From Rhizoclosmatium globosum (Eukaryota > Chytridiomycota > Chytridiomycetes > Chytridiales > Chytriomycetaceae): a stretch of DNA of 58,469 nucleotides. This document shows positions 43,904-55,175 of the stretch, piece after piece. The notes beneath the pieces were generated by a model, which worked only from the letters and a program-made list of their open reading frames with translations, did no database searches and had not been told where the DNA came from. The position numbers and the translations under genes are program-made. The stretch is taken from NCBI GenBank assembly GCA_002104985.1, contig MCGO01000226.1, forward strand, positions 1-58,469, given 5' to 3'. Positions within the stretch are counted from its first letter, which is position 1, and each line of letters opens with the position of its first letter.

Positions 43904-46542
43904 ATGTCTCTCCAAGTAGATCTGCATTCAAATGCGTTACTATGCGACTTTGGCCAGCCTTTCTGGGCCAATGTCACTTCAGTTGATAAGTGTGAACCTT
44001 CAGTAACAGGTTGCGGAAAGGGAGTCAACAAGGCCGGATCATCTATTCGACTCTGTGCAAATTCAACGAAAGATGCGATTGGATCAATTGCCTCGACTGT
44101 CGAGGGAAACGGGACTAAGGTCGCTGCTGATCTGTTGTTTGTTGATAGTGCATGTTCTGTGCCAGTTGCGAGTCTGGGGCTTTACACAATGGATCAGTGT
44201 TTGTTTCTTGGTAATAATACGTGGATTGCGTGGCAGTTTGCGGACGATGGTGTTGTAGTCAATCAGCAGATGTTTCGTGATGCGCTGTGTTCAGCCAGGA
44301 CGGGTAATTTAACGGCTTTCCCTGTTGGACGGTGCCAAGCGCCTGGAGTTGTTGGTATTGGAGGTAGTTTGCAGTACTTTCGGAAAGTTGATGTTGTGCA
44401 GTTTGAGTCGTTGGTTGGGATGTTGGATCGTGTTGGGAGTGTTGTGTCAACGACTGCTGTTGCAACGCAGCCAACTCCTCCAATTTCTGCAAGTGAAGAA
44501 TTGAAATCAAGCTCTACATTTATTGGATTGGTTGTTGGGCTTGTGATTGCATTGTTGGCTCTTATTGGAATCGGCTTCTACGTTTTCTTTGCGCGATTCA
44601 GCTCAACCGCTTTTGAAAATTCCTCAGAGCCTGGTGTTGTAAACAAGCATAATCGATTGAATCAAAGCTGGAAAAGGTCTTAATTCTGTTTTCTGTTCTC
44701 TTGTACTTACATCGTTTAGTGCAAATGTTTCCGGATACAATTCGTCAGTCGAGGCACTTGCGGAGAGTCCGTCAGTGGCACATGAAAATAGTGTATCGAC
44801 TGTTACCAGTTCTTCGGTTCCGGTTTACCGACAGCCGCAAAGAGACATCACGTTGTTCTTAAGGAATATGTGAGTATAATTATTGCGGTTATGCGACGAA
44901 GACTAATTTGTTAAAAAGGGCTCGTCGCTTTTCAAGTCGGGATGATTCAGTTCAAAGAGCGCCTACAAATGAATCAAGTGAGCTTCCGTTTGTTCAAAAA
45001 CGGCCGTCTGCTCATGAGTTCACACACGACTTTGAGGAAAATAAGTCTCCTCGAAGGTATGAATTTGAGTTTTGCGAGGAATTTGAGGCTAATATGACTT
45101 CGTTGCTAGTTCCACTCAAGCTAAACAAATCGTACCACGAGAGGTTCCAATTCCTCTTCGATCTACATCTGGCAAGTCTGTGCGGTTTGAGTCCGGACCA
45201 CTGTTTCCCAAACCACAACAATCCAGTCTATCGACGAGCTCTCAAAAAAGTGGATCCCCTATATTGTCGTCTTCTGTATCATTTACTGCCGAACCAGAGC
45301 CGTATATTGGACAATCGAGCGAGAAACAAAATCTTTCTGGGAAAGTGGATCTTCTCCAACTTGGATCGGATGTTAATCGTATCGCGTCGAATGGGACGGT
45401 TAATTCATCGCCACAACCAGTAAGGGATGGTATCATTTACCAAACTACATCAACGTTCGACACTCCTGAGATGAATTCATCAGGATATCCACAAAATGAA
45501 AACGTTGGTCCTGAAATTACGGTTCGCTTACCAACTGACGAAAATGGAATTGTTGTCAACTTGGATTCTACGCGGAATGCAACATTTATACCTGAGAATG
45601 GAAACTTGAACGCAGGACCAAGGGAGAGTCCTTTACCTGGAGTTGAGGAACCTGGGCCAATTCCGCTGAAGACAGAGAGCGAACGGAATGTGTTTGTTGG
45701 AACTGGGGAAGTGGAAATTACGAGGCGTGGAACTGGACGGGGGCGGACTTTGGCGTTGAAGAATGACAGTGCCAGGAATGCGCCTGTTGTTGGGGCCACG
45801 ACGCCTAGAGAAGTTGTGATTGATGGCTTATCTGTGCCTTTGAAGGATGATAGTGCGAGACAAGGTCCGCGTGGAATTGTGGTTCAAGGTGTATCTGTGC
45901 CATTCAAGAACGAAAGCGTTGCTCAAGTTGGAGCACCGTCGCGTGGGCAGAGTGTGCCAATCAGTGAACATGATTTACCGCATTATTTGAACGTGCTTTC
46001 GACGAAGCCAAATGTACCGACACCTGTCAGTAGTCGCGAGTCGTCGCCAAGTAAAAGTGTTGGGACGCGGGTCTCGGAGCCACCGCAGTATCCTGACGTG
46101 TCGAATGTCGCTGATGGTCGGATTCCAGAGCCATTAGCCATTAGTAATTCTCGGTTGGAAGCTCCAGCACTTCCTCTTAAAAGGGATCATCAATCGCCGA
46201 TTCAGTATGTTGAAGATCATGATGTTTATGGACTATCACAGAATGTGAGGGCTTGGGTTGTTGAGGAGGTTGCGAGATGGGTTGTGACTGGGGCTGGTAT
46301 GGATGATCGCACTGCTTCAAATGTCACCAGTAAGATTACATTTTCCTGTTCGTTTACCGCTCATCCCGTTTTATACAGAACACAAAATTAACGGCCGTAT
46401 TCTGATGGAAGCATCTGTCGATGATATTGTCAATGCAGCGCAGATAGATATTTTGGGAGACCGATTTGCTTTCAAGGTCGCTGTGACTGAACTACGAGAG
46501 CGATACAATCGCTATGTCGCGGAGCGCTCTATTCCTCTATAA
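43904..46542 (+). CDS. large single-pass membrane protein with C-terminal SAM domain
   Basis: Five exons (43904-44676, 44720-44869, 44919-45056, 45110-46329, 46379-46542) give 814 residues. The N-terminal ~200 residues are Cys-rich with N-glycosylation sites. A TM helix (about 205-230) is followed by ~500 disordered residues with a degenerate repeat LK-x-D/E-S-A-R (LALKNDSAR, VPLKDDSAR, VPFKNESVA). The C-terminus is a SAM-like domain (VRAWVVEEVARWV, NGRILMEASVDDIVNAAQ, RFAFKVAVTELRERYNR). It looks like a surface sensor or scaffold. No signal peptide at this ATG, so a 5' exon may be missing. The SAM intron is placed like that of the fragment at 49919-50460. Confidence 0.7.
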
Positions 46543-46726
46543 CCTCATTTTATTCTTGTTTTCTATGCTGGACTTGACTTCAGTTAAAACTAAATCAAAC
46601 AAATAAATTCTATGAAGATTAGGAATCAATGTCACTTCTGCTCGTCAGAAAGCGGAGGGAATTGTTTCTCAACGTAATTCAAACGAAGAGCCCTTCTCTC
46701 TTCCTCCTGTTTATTTCATTTGTTTT

Positions 46727-48362
46727 ATGGATTTCCTGTTGGCATCGCTGTCAGCCAAAGCAGCATCTCTCCGGCCTTTTGTGTCGAATGACGATGGACT
46801 CGCAGGAATTACAGCGATTGAATCGATTGCGAATCACCTTCGAAGTGTTTCGGCAAGTGAAAAGGCGGCCAGAGACAAGGTGATGTTGTTGATTGGATTG
46901 AATTGTTTGACCTAACTCTTAGATTTGGTTAGGCGGCAGAGGACCTGAAAGCCCTTGCAACGAACCACTCTGAAGCGCTTGAGTTTGCAGCCAAGTTGCA
47001 GTGGGTGAGTGAGTGTGTGATTGATGGGTACTCGGCAGTCCTGGGATAGTGGTTCTCACCACTGCCACCACTGCCACCACAGCAACTCGATATAATGAAT
47101 GGCCACTTGAACTTGGCGATTCAGGCAGTGGCGGCGCTGGAACAGGACAAGATCGTATTGACAAGACAACTTAATTCGGTCGCAAAAGATGCTCGCAACT
47201 TGACTCGCGAGCGGGATTTGCTCAAACGAAAACTGGAAGAAGAGGTACATGGTGATCGTTAAGCAGGAAATGGTGGCGTCAATTCAATTGTTTGTTGACA
47301 GATCGGCAACCACGAATCTCTTAAACTCGATTGGAAGGCGAAGGAAGTTTCGTTGATGGATACAATAACTTTACAACAGAAGGCAACGAAAGGTGTGATT
47401 GATTTGTAATTTGATGTTGTTTGCTCAATCACTACTATTTTACAGAAGCAGATCGACCAGTGAGTCCTGATACCCTATCCGACGAGCCATTATCTCTCGA
47501 TACCGACACTAAGTCGCGATTTTCTGCCATTTATGAGGATACTGCCCTTCGGAATCTTAAGTCACAACTCACGGAAAAAGAGGCGAGGATACTCAAGTTA
47601 GAGCATCGAATTCAAGAGGTAGTCGTTTGTTATGTCTTGTAGTCTATGTAACACTGTCGTCCTAGATCGAACAGTCTTCACAGTCTTCACTCGAAAACGC
47701 GTACACACAGATCGAATCGTTGCAGTTACAAGTTGCCGACCTTCAACAGGAAAATGCAGAGTTGGTGGAGGAATCGGAAGGGTACAACCTGTTGTTGCAT
47801 GATCGAACAACGAGTGGAGCCTTCCTTGCAGAAACTCCGTTAATGCAGCGTTTAAATGATCCACCGTCTGACTCCAAAGTGGGCACTGTTCGGGTTTCGC
47901 GAGATGAGTTGGATGAAGATGGAATGAGCGAGGCTATTGAGACTCCATTGGAAAAGAGTAAGTCTGTTTGTTGTCCTGGGATATTTTTATTAACGATTGA
48001 ATAACCCAGAGCTGAAAGTCGAAGTCAAGGCTCTGACACTGTATATCGAAAAGATTCTCTCAAAAGTGATGGTGAATCCAGCGTTAGAGGATGCACTTGT
48101 AAAGAAACTGCCGAATCCGTACCTTGTTCGGGATTTGGATTTGGATATCGAGGAAGGCAGTGCTGCGAGTCTAAAGCGACGATCAACGCTGAGTTCAGCG
48201 AGTGATACAATTCGGAAACGGGTCAGTCTACTGGCGAGGATTCCTGCGGCTGCTGTTGAAATGGTTCGAAGCGTCAGTTATGGAAGTGGGGCGTCAACTG
48301 TGAGTGTGAGTGCAAATGGGAAGAGGGACAGTGTAAGGGTTCAAAGTCCGCTAGGTGTATAG
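46727..48362 (+). CDS. coiled-coil protein, function unknown
   Basis: Seven exons (46727-46879, 46933-47004, 47083-47244, 47302-47392, 47446-47618, 47666-47957, 48010-48362) give 431 residues. Long coiled-coil stretches (residues ~40-160 and 190-260; e.g. LKSQLTEKEARILKLEHRIQ) are followed by a conserved-looking helix, KVEVKALTLYIEKILSKVM, a PNPYLVRDLDLDIEEGS segment, and a Ser-rich basic tail. It resembles fungal M-protein-repeat-like coiled-coil proteins. I do not assign a function. Confidence 0.7.
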
Positions 48363-48645
48363 AGCTTTAGTATAGATAAAATGTTGAGTTTTAGATGTTA
48401 AGTTAGATGTTAAGTTTGAGTGCTTGACCACAGACGAAATTTATGTGGAAACGAGAGGCATGGTTGGAAGTAGTGTTGCCACCTGCTAGGTTTTGTCCGA
48501 TATCATTAAAGTCGAGAAATGAAGCTGATTTAAATGTAACAACTTGATTGCTTATTCTAAAAGATTGAAGAATTGAAATGAGGATACGTGATACTCATTT
48601 TAAGAATTTGGGTTTTGCAATAACGATGAACAACCTGAACTTCAA
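48363..48645. other. spacer
   Basis: No gene recognised. Confidence 0.4.
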
Positions 48646-49233
48646 TTGCAAAAAATATTCGGTGAAGGCGCTTCCAGCGTAGTTTATGAGGGCACACACA
48701 ACGGCATTCAGGTCGACGTCAAAGCTTTCAAGGCAAAAGGCAAGCTCAGCAAGGCCGTTCTTGCTGCAATTGAGCAAGAGGAAGCGATCATCAAAAGGCT
48801 CAAACACACAAACATTGTCGCCTTCTGCGGCAGGGCTACTGATCTGAACACTGGTTGGCTCATTCTTGTTTTTGAGCGTTTGGGGATTAGTATGTACGAA
48901 GCAATCAGTGGCAAGCCTGTACCATCAAAGACGCACGGAACAAGTGGCTTCTTGATATTGTGAACGCGATCAGATACTTACATGAACAAAACCCTCCAAT
49001 CATTCACCGTGATATCAAGCCAAATAATGTTCCTTTCTTTGTTTAATTATTTCACAACAGATCTTCGCGATCAACGAGCCGGTCTTGCTGACGTTGAATT
49101 GGCTACTGTTGCATCAACCCACACAATCTACTCCATGGGGCAGGGCACAATAGTAGGACATGTTTGCTATACTACACCAGAGGCTGTGCTTCCGGGATAC
49201 AAACCTTCCACTTTGACTTCGGTTTTACCATGA
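48646..49233 (+). pseudogene. decayed protein kinase, copy 1
   Basis: An N-lobe is readable from 48646: GEGASSVVYEG (Gly loop), VDVKAFKAKG (Lys kept), EEAIIKRLKHTNIVAFCG. Near 48920 the frame shifts by one base. ARNKWLLDIVNAIRYLHEQ and IIHRDIKPNN (HRD loop) then follow in another frame that stops at 49044-49046. The activation segment (AGLADVELATVAST, GHVCYTTPEAVLPGY) is in a third frame, with DVE where DFG is expected. It is a tyrosine-kinase-like (TKL-type) relic rather than a working gene. Confidence 0.7.
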
Positions 49234-49381
49234 CCATGTGCTTTATTACCTCGCGTCATTGGCTTTTTGAGGGTGACTTTATGAATTTAACAGTTACCAT
49301 TCATAACCTAATCAAATTCTCTATAGTTTTCTGTTATGGTTGGACTTTTGTTTCGCCAACAAACACATCTCTCATCATATA

Positions 49382-49673
49382 TCACGAAAACGTAATTGAT
49401 GAAGGCGGCTTCAGCGTAATGTATGCTGGCACATACGGGGACGTTCAAGTTGCAGTAAAGGCTTTGAGGACCAAGGGGAAGCTGAGTCAAGAGCTTCTTG
49501 AAGCTATTTAAAAGGAGGTAGCCATAAGTGCCAAACTCAGACACCCCAACATTGTCAACTTTTGGGGGAAAGAAATTGATCCAACAAATAGAAGTACAGT
49601 GCTTGTCAGCGAATGTTTGGGGATAAGTGTCCATGATACCAGCACCTTCAATTTTTTTCCAAGTGGCTATTAG
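49382..49673 (+). pseudogene. decayed protein kinase, copy 2 (N-lobe only)
   Basis: DEGGFSVMYAGTYGDVQVAV, then KALRTKGKLSQELLEAI and TAA at 49509-49511. After the stop, the same frame continues with KEVAISAKLRHPNIVNFWGK. It matches copy 1 closely, but the C-lobe is missing. A tandem duplicate that has been truncated. Confidence 0.65.
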
Positions 49674-49918
49674 TGAACGTCGAGAAAGAATCGAACACGT
49701 ACTGGAGAGCAGCAATAATTCTGATTTCTTTCCTTTCTCTTGGTTCTACAGTATTCACAAACCTCTTAAAACTCCCATCAACGTTATTTACCATTCCACG
49801 TTTCACCGCTTATTTTCTATTTGCTGCTTTTTTGTAAACATATTCATGTATGTTATTTGAAAAAAGTTTGAATTTGCAGAAATGATTTATTAGGTGGGCA
49901 CTCTTTTCTCGCTTGCCC

Positions 49919-50460
49919 TTAAATTTCGTATTCAGGGGGAGCCGCTGGTTCATCTGCCGATCTCAACCCCCGTTCATTGATCACTTTCAAGCTCTCCAAA
50001 GCATTACGGAATCGAATGCGATGACCCATAGTTGGAAACGTGAAATCATCAACTGTGCTCATCAAGAAAGTACGACCATCAATTTGTTCACCTACATCAC
50101 ATTATCAGTATATAATTCAAGAAACTAGGACTTTTACTCACTTTCAATCAATTGCAGAATTATTGGAGTCGCTTCATTCTTTGCAGCCCAAGCCTTAACT
50201 TGCTGGACTGACCACTGAGACGGTAATGCTGGAAGTTGCAAATCTCCAAACCAAGCCATTTGTAGGGTTTCTCTGGATTCTTCGGCGGCTTCAGTGATTT
50301 TTTTGCTTAATCCACTTGTTTGGAGTGGTAGCTGGGAAACGGAATTCATTGCGTCAAACATTGCGCCTTTGGTCTTTTCAGCTGAGTTGTTCGTGGTTGT
50401 AACGGCCACAAGGAAGTCTCCATCCGATTTCGCTAAAGTCACAGAGTCGGAGGTTCTATA
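49919..50460 (-). pseudogene. 3' part of a SAM-domain gene, cut off at the repeat block
   Basis: Two exons on the minus strand (50460-50142 and 50091-49919) encode a linker, then a SAM-like domain: LPSQWSVQQVKAWAAKNEAT, then EQIDGRTFLMSTVDDFTFPT and HRIRFRNALESLK. The 5' side of the first exon has a good acceptor with branch-like CCTAAT, but no upstream exon is seen. 40 bp further the 31-bp repeats begin. The gene is probably broken in an intron by the element to its right. Domain and intron position resemble the gene at 43904-46542. Confidence 0.6.
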
Positions 50461-50500
50461 CTGTTGGATTAGGGTGATTAGGATGAGTCCCCTTCATCCT

Positions 50501-50624
50501 GCAGGACCGTAACCCACAGGACGCTGACCTTGCAGGACCGTAACCCACAGGACGCTGACCTTGCAGGACCGTAACCCACAGGACGCTGACCTTGCAGGAC
50601 CGTAACCCACAGGACGCTAACGTT
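50501..50624. repeat. four tandem copies of a 31-bp unit (inverted word array)
   Basis: Unit begins GCAGGACCGTAACCCACAGG and ends ACGCTGACCTT. Starts at 50501, 50532, 50563 and 50594, the last copy slightly changed (ACGCTAACGTT). In reverse complement the unit contains CAGCGTCCTGTG and TTAC...GTCC, the same words as the arrays at 51226 and 55176, so this block is the inverted counterpart of those arrays. Confidence 0.9.
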
Positions 50625-50639
50625 GTGTGCAGGGGCCGC

Positions 50640-50706
50640 TACCCTCTAGTGGGTTTGATCCCACCACCTCGCGAGCGGAAGCAGTGTTACATACCAACTA
50701 AGCCAA
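50640..50706 (-). other. tRNA-like / SINE-like sequence
   Basis: On the minus strand, TTAGTTGGTATG resembles a D arm/A box. GGATCAAACC matches a B-box pattern (G-W-T-C-R-A-N-N-C) inside a T-arm-like hairpin (GTGGG/CCCAC). The D stem and acceptor stem do not close, and the T loop is one base short. It is not a working tRNA; it could be a tRNA-derived SINE fragment or a tRNA pseudogene. Confidence 0.4.
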
Positions 50707-50891
50707 AAATGTTTATTCTGAGAGATGGAAATCTACATCTGATGGCACATAGGCACAGGAGGTGACACTTTAACAGGATGATATTTCAGTCACACTCTAT
50801 GTATGGTGGTTAATTCAGAGAGTAAATTCAGAGAATATCAGTATGTTTATTTAATATGCCATTGAATATGCCCACTTTCAGCAACATTACT

Positions 50892-51197
50892 TCACTGTTG
50901 AACTGTATACTCAATTTTGGCTTTTGTACTTGAGTGCCTTCTCTTTGATCCACTTTGAGAAGCATCTTCAATTGTTCCCTGCAGAACTTGCATTTGCCTG
51001 AGTTGATCCAATGAGGCAGTGACTTGCTTCAATTTTTGCTCCAGCTCAGAGTTGCCATGATTCACTGTGCCTATTTCCTCATGAAGGTCATGAATCTGCT
51101 CTGATTGCTCCTTCACAATGGCCTCCAGATGCTTAATGAAACGCAGGGCAGCCTGATAGCCATCCATCAATGTGTCTCTATCAATTTCAATGATCAT
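50892..51197 (-). CDS. small coiled-coil protein of the repeat-rich element
   Basis: Single exon, 101 residues, ATG at 51197. Residues 15-75 form an uninterrupted coiled coil (LEAIVKEQSEQIHDLHEEIG, LEQKLKQVTASLDQLRQMQV). A basic Ser-rich tail (GSKRRHSSTKAK) follows. The start codon lies about 30 bp from the edge of the word array at 51226-51925, which therefore occupies its promoter position. No family recognised; it may dimerise or bind DNA through the basic tail. Confidence 0.55.
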   Translation of the reverse strand: MIIEIDRDTLMDGYQAALRFIKHLEAIVKEQSEQIHDLHEEIGTVNHGNSELEQKLKQVTASLDQLRQMQVLQGTIEDASQSGSKRRHSSTKAKIEYTVQQ

Positions 51198-51225
51198 TTT
51201 GGTGATTAAAAAAGTCTTTCCTCCC

Positions 51226-51925
51226 TCCTGTGTTACCGTCCTCCAACAGCGTACTCCAGGTTACCGTCCTCCGACAGCGTCCTGTGTTACCGTCCTTCAA
51301 CAGCGTCCTGTGTTACCGTCCTCCAACAGCGTCCTCCAACAGCGTCCTCCAACAGCGTCCTGTGTTACCGTCCTCCGACAGCGTCCTCCAACAGCGTCCT
51401 CCAGGTTACCGTCCTCCAACAGCGTCCTCCAACAGCGTCCTCCAACAGCGTCCTCCAACAGCGTCCTGTGTTACCGTCCTCCTACAGCGTCCTCCAACAG
51501 CGTCCTCCAGGTTACCGTCCTCCAACAGCGTCCTCCAACAGCGTCCTCCAGGTTACCGTCCTCCAACAGCGTCCTGTGTTACCGTCCTCCTACAGCGTCC
51601 TCCAACAGCGTCCTCCAGGTTACCGTCCTCCAACAGCGTCCTCCAACAGCGTCCTCCAACAGCGTCCTGTGTTACCGTCCTCCTACAGCGTCCTCCAACA
51701 GCGTCCTGTGTTACCGTCCTCCAACAGCGTCCTCCAGGTTACCGTCCTCCAACAGCGTCCTGTGTTACTGTCCTCCTACAGCGTCCTCCAACAGCGTCCT
51801 CCAGGTTACCGTCCTCCAACAGCGTCCTCCAACAGCGTCCTCCAACAGCGTCCTCCAGGTTACCGTCCTCCAACAGCGTCCTGTGTTACCGTCCTCCAAC
51901 AGCGTCCTCCAGGTTACTGTCCTCT
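51226..51925 (+). repeat. array of 13-15 bp words (large array 1)
   Basis: About fifty concatenated units of three types: GTCCTCCAACAGC (13 bp), GTCCTGTGTTACC (13 bp) and GTCCTCCAGGTTACC (15 bp), with a few variants (CCGAC, CCTAC, CTTCAAC). Each TTACC-type unit is always followed by an AACAGC-type unit in this array. Because the main units are 13 bp, all three plus-strand frames stay open over several hundred bases; I regard this as a by-product, not as coding. The array is upstream of the minus-strand gene at 50892-51197. Confidence 0.95.
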
Positions 51926-52059
51926 GATTCTGATTGCAGTCTGCAAAAAAGTTTTGCAATATTGTTTTGAATTTTTCTGCAACATGAGGAAAGGTTATCA
52001 AAAGTGTATTCTATTTCTGAAACTAAAACACCGATACAAATTAAAGCAACACAAATAAA

Positions 52060-55000
52060 CTATACAACTACATTCTGTTTTGCGGACGGAAGATAAATTA
52101 AACCATTAGTTTTGGCATTATATGGTATTCCTCTTCCATCAATATGATACATTCGCAGGAATTGCATTCTTCTTTCACCAGGCAAATTAAGATTAGAACA
52201 TGCCCAAACTGCATGATTGGGATCAAGGTCACCACATGGCAACACCTCAAATCTTTTCCTTGCTTCAGCAACAAGCTTATTCTTCAATGTCTCCTTGGCT
52301 GAATTGGCCTCATTTCTGCTACCATAAATAATGATAGATTGAAAAGAACGTAGTTGTTCCAGGAGTAATCCGAAGTACTTTGAATAACGTCCCAGTCTTG
52401 TTGATCTATTTGGTGGGGACTGAAAAAAGGAAGCCACTTCTTGTTCATCAAAATTGATAAATCTTGCCAACTTGTCGTCATAACATTTTACCCGATTTCC
52501 AAATATTCCCTTTACCAGGTGATAGGGGTAAGCATTTTTGTTGTCAATAATCAGTCTCAGAGCATCAACAGTCAGCATCTTCCGACTCTTTACTTGCTGC
52601 ATATTTTCAGGAAACCGAATCATATTTTCAGGCAAATCTTCTATAAGACCATCAAAAAGCATGTCTATCATTTGAGTAACTAGTTCATCAACAGTCCGAG
52701 CATTTGGTGTTACAAGAATGTCTGTGACCCTTGGCTGAGATTGTATTGTTCTGACAATATCCATAATATGTGCCACCCTATCAGGGGCAAATGACTGATG
52801 CAACACAGATTCAGGATTATTCTTTCCTTTGCTTTTCTTTTTCTTGGAATACTTGACAAGAGCGGCCTTGTCAACAAACTTGGGAACCAAACTCTTTGGC
52901 AATGGATCTCTGAATTCATCATTCAGAGACTGTGGATTAGCCAAAATCTGAAGCAGGGGAAAGGCTTGATATGGTACACTCCCGAAAGCATGGACTTGTT
53001 GAGTAAAGTAATGGAGAGTGAACAAGTCAAAGTTGGGTGTGTAATAACCTCTTGGCTTTGAAACCAAACAAAGAAACTCTTTTTGGATGTAATTTGCTAA
53101 TTCCATCCAGTATGGCTTTAGTCTAGAATGGCGGGACTGCAAGGCATAAGCAACGTCAGCCAAACTCAAAAGTGCTTGCGATCGAATGTCAATGTACTGA
53201 ATCAAGTCCTTTGTTCTTTCAACAATCAAAAGTGTAGATCTTGCAAGCCGATCAAACTGTTGGACCTTATTTTTAAAGTCCTGCAGGAATGCCGCAACAG
53301 CCCCTTCTTCACCTCTGACTTCACATCGCATCCCAAAAACACATATCAACTGCCTTACGCAGATGGTTCTGGAAAGCTACAACTTTTTTACGAAGAGAAT
53401 CAGAGTTGTTCATGATTTCCTCAACAGATATGCTGCTGAACCCATGTTTTGCGTCAACATGATCAATGGTCTGATACTTGAAACCAGAATAGATTATAAC
53501 CTTGAAAACACCTTCATAAGCACAATTTTGAGTGGGGACAGCTTTCAATCCTCCAATGTGAACACAATCCAACATTATCTCTCTTTCAACAGAAAACCCC
53601 AAAGATGTGAGTAAAGCTTCCCAGTTACTGACAGGAGCAAGAGTAGTAATTCCCTCACTAGGATTTTGACTTTCAAACATCATGTTGATGGCACCATCAA
53701 CAACTGTAAATCTAGTTCTTGGAGTTGATGCAATACCTACAGCTGTATTTTTACGTTTATACATTGGATTTCCATCTCTCCATGCAGATGGGGGGCCCAT
53801 ATAAATTTCAGATGTGTACAAATCCTTTACACCTTGATGAACACCAATGAACCGAAAATCACCCAATGCCGTCTTCAATTCTGCAATTCTTGGTATATTT
53901 TGTGTATTTAACAATCTCTTGAATTTTTCTGTAAATCCAGCAAGGTATTTTCCTTCAACAGTGACAGAAGGAAATCGAAGTCCAGGACGTCCAACCATTG
54001 CATTGATTTGAAGCCCATGAGAGTCATTTGAGACACGTTGTAAAGTTGCAAGGGGAAGGATATCAGCAAGTACTGGTCTGATTCCATGATCCCAAAGAAG
54101 TGTTTGGAATTGAGACAGAGTAAAGTTTTCTGGGCACTTATTGTATGTGATATACAAGCGAAACCTCTCTCCCTCTCCTATTTGAAAATTTGGAATGTCT
54201 GCAAGATCCACTGGTTCCAAAATAGGTTGGCCACGTGCATCCACATCTCCAGTTGGTTGATCAATCATACAACCAAGCTAAACAGAAGTTCAGATAAGGT
54301 TGTTGAAACAACGTGCTCACCTTTTTGTCCAGAATATACTTGAAATCAGATTTGGGTAATAGCTTATACATTCCCTGGGGAAGTATATCTTCCAAGTTTC
54401 TAGTAACTGTGATATCTGAGTCAATATCACAAGAGTAGTCAGATATGAGCTGTGCATGCAGTGCAGTGTTTCCCCATTTAACAATATGAGGAATCTTTCC
54501 AGTCACTAGCTCAATAAACTTTTTCATTTTAGGAGTTTGAGCATTAATAGAAATATCAATTTTTGATTTATCAGTTGTAGGCTTCAAGCCATGCCTTGTA
54601 AACATTTGCTTATGACTGTTGACCAGCAGTTTCAAAGGACACAGAAGGGATTTGGGCTTGAGGAATGGATTCAACCAAGTTAACTATGGCCTGCTGTCTC
54701 CACTCCATATTGGGATGGAGGGAATCAATCAATGTACCAATATTCGTAAGAATATGAGACTCCCACATTTCACTAATATCACTCTTTAGGAGAAGGTGTA
54801 AGCTTGCCAGCCATAGACTCTGAGTCTCATAGTTTCGGAATGAAAGAATGTCTTGGATGCAAAATATTTTAGAAGTATTAAGCCGGTAGGCTGTAAAAAA
54901 GTTCAATTAATATTGAGAATGTTCAACTGAAAACTTCACTGTTGGTGTCCTGCGCAGCATCATATACAAACAACAGCTCATCATCATCTTCTGAGGTGTT

Positions 55001-55078
55001 GGATGAGGAAGCACTGGAGTCACTGGACGATTCAGACAATGAGTCAGTATCCGGGTCAATTGGAGGCCAATGAGCCAT
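52060..55078 (-). CDS. 948-residue protein of unknown family (core gene of the element)
   Basis: Five exons (55078-54940, 54890-54643, 54608-54321, 54277-53359, 53312-52060) join in phase to 948 residues. One intron (54609-54642) is only 34 nt, so that junction is tentative. The N-terminus is acidic and Ser-rich (SLSESSSDSSASSSNTSEDD). The body is mixed alpha/beta with no TM or signal peptide. Notable stretches: FRFIGVHQGVKDLYTSEIYM, YSGFKYQTIDHVDAKHGFSS, KKKKSKGKNN, MYHIDGRGIPYNAKT. I recognise no domain, and no DDE, RT, helicase or nuclease signature is evident. The start lies about 100 bp from array 2. Confidence 0.6.
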
Positions 55079-55175
55079 TATGTGAAGGGTTTGAATGATT
55101 CTACTATGGAGAATCAAGGCCTGTCTTTATAGTGGTTTGTTTGGTGAATGACAATTCAAGTGACAATTTTGGCTG

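Noticed and set aside
50134..50442. Independent 102-codon gene starting near 50442
   Set aside because: The first codon there is GTG, and the sequence extends upstream to a splice acceptor at 50460; it is an internal exon of a SAM-domain gene.
50501..50624. CRISPR array
   Set aside because: The 31-bp units are directly adjacent with no unique spacers, and the organism is a eukaryote.
50640..50706. Functional tRNA gene
   Set aside because: D stem and acceptor stem do not pair and the T loop has six bases; kept only as a tRNA-like relic.
51172..52058. Three long overlapping plus-strand frames over array 1 (up to 251 codons)
   Set aside because: They arise because 13-bp words without stop codons cycle through all three frames; the translations are the same low-complexity words rotated. 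There is no independent sign of coding.
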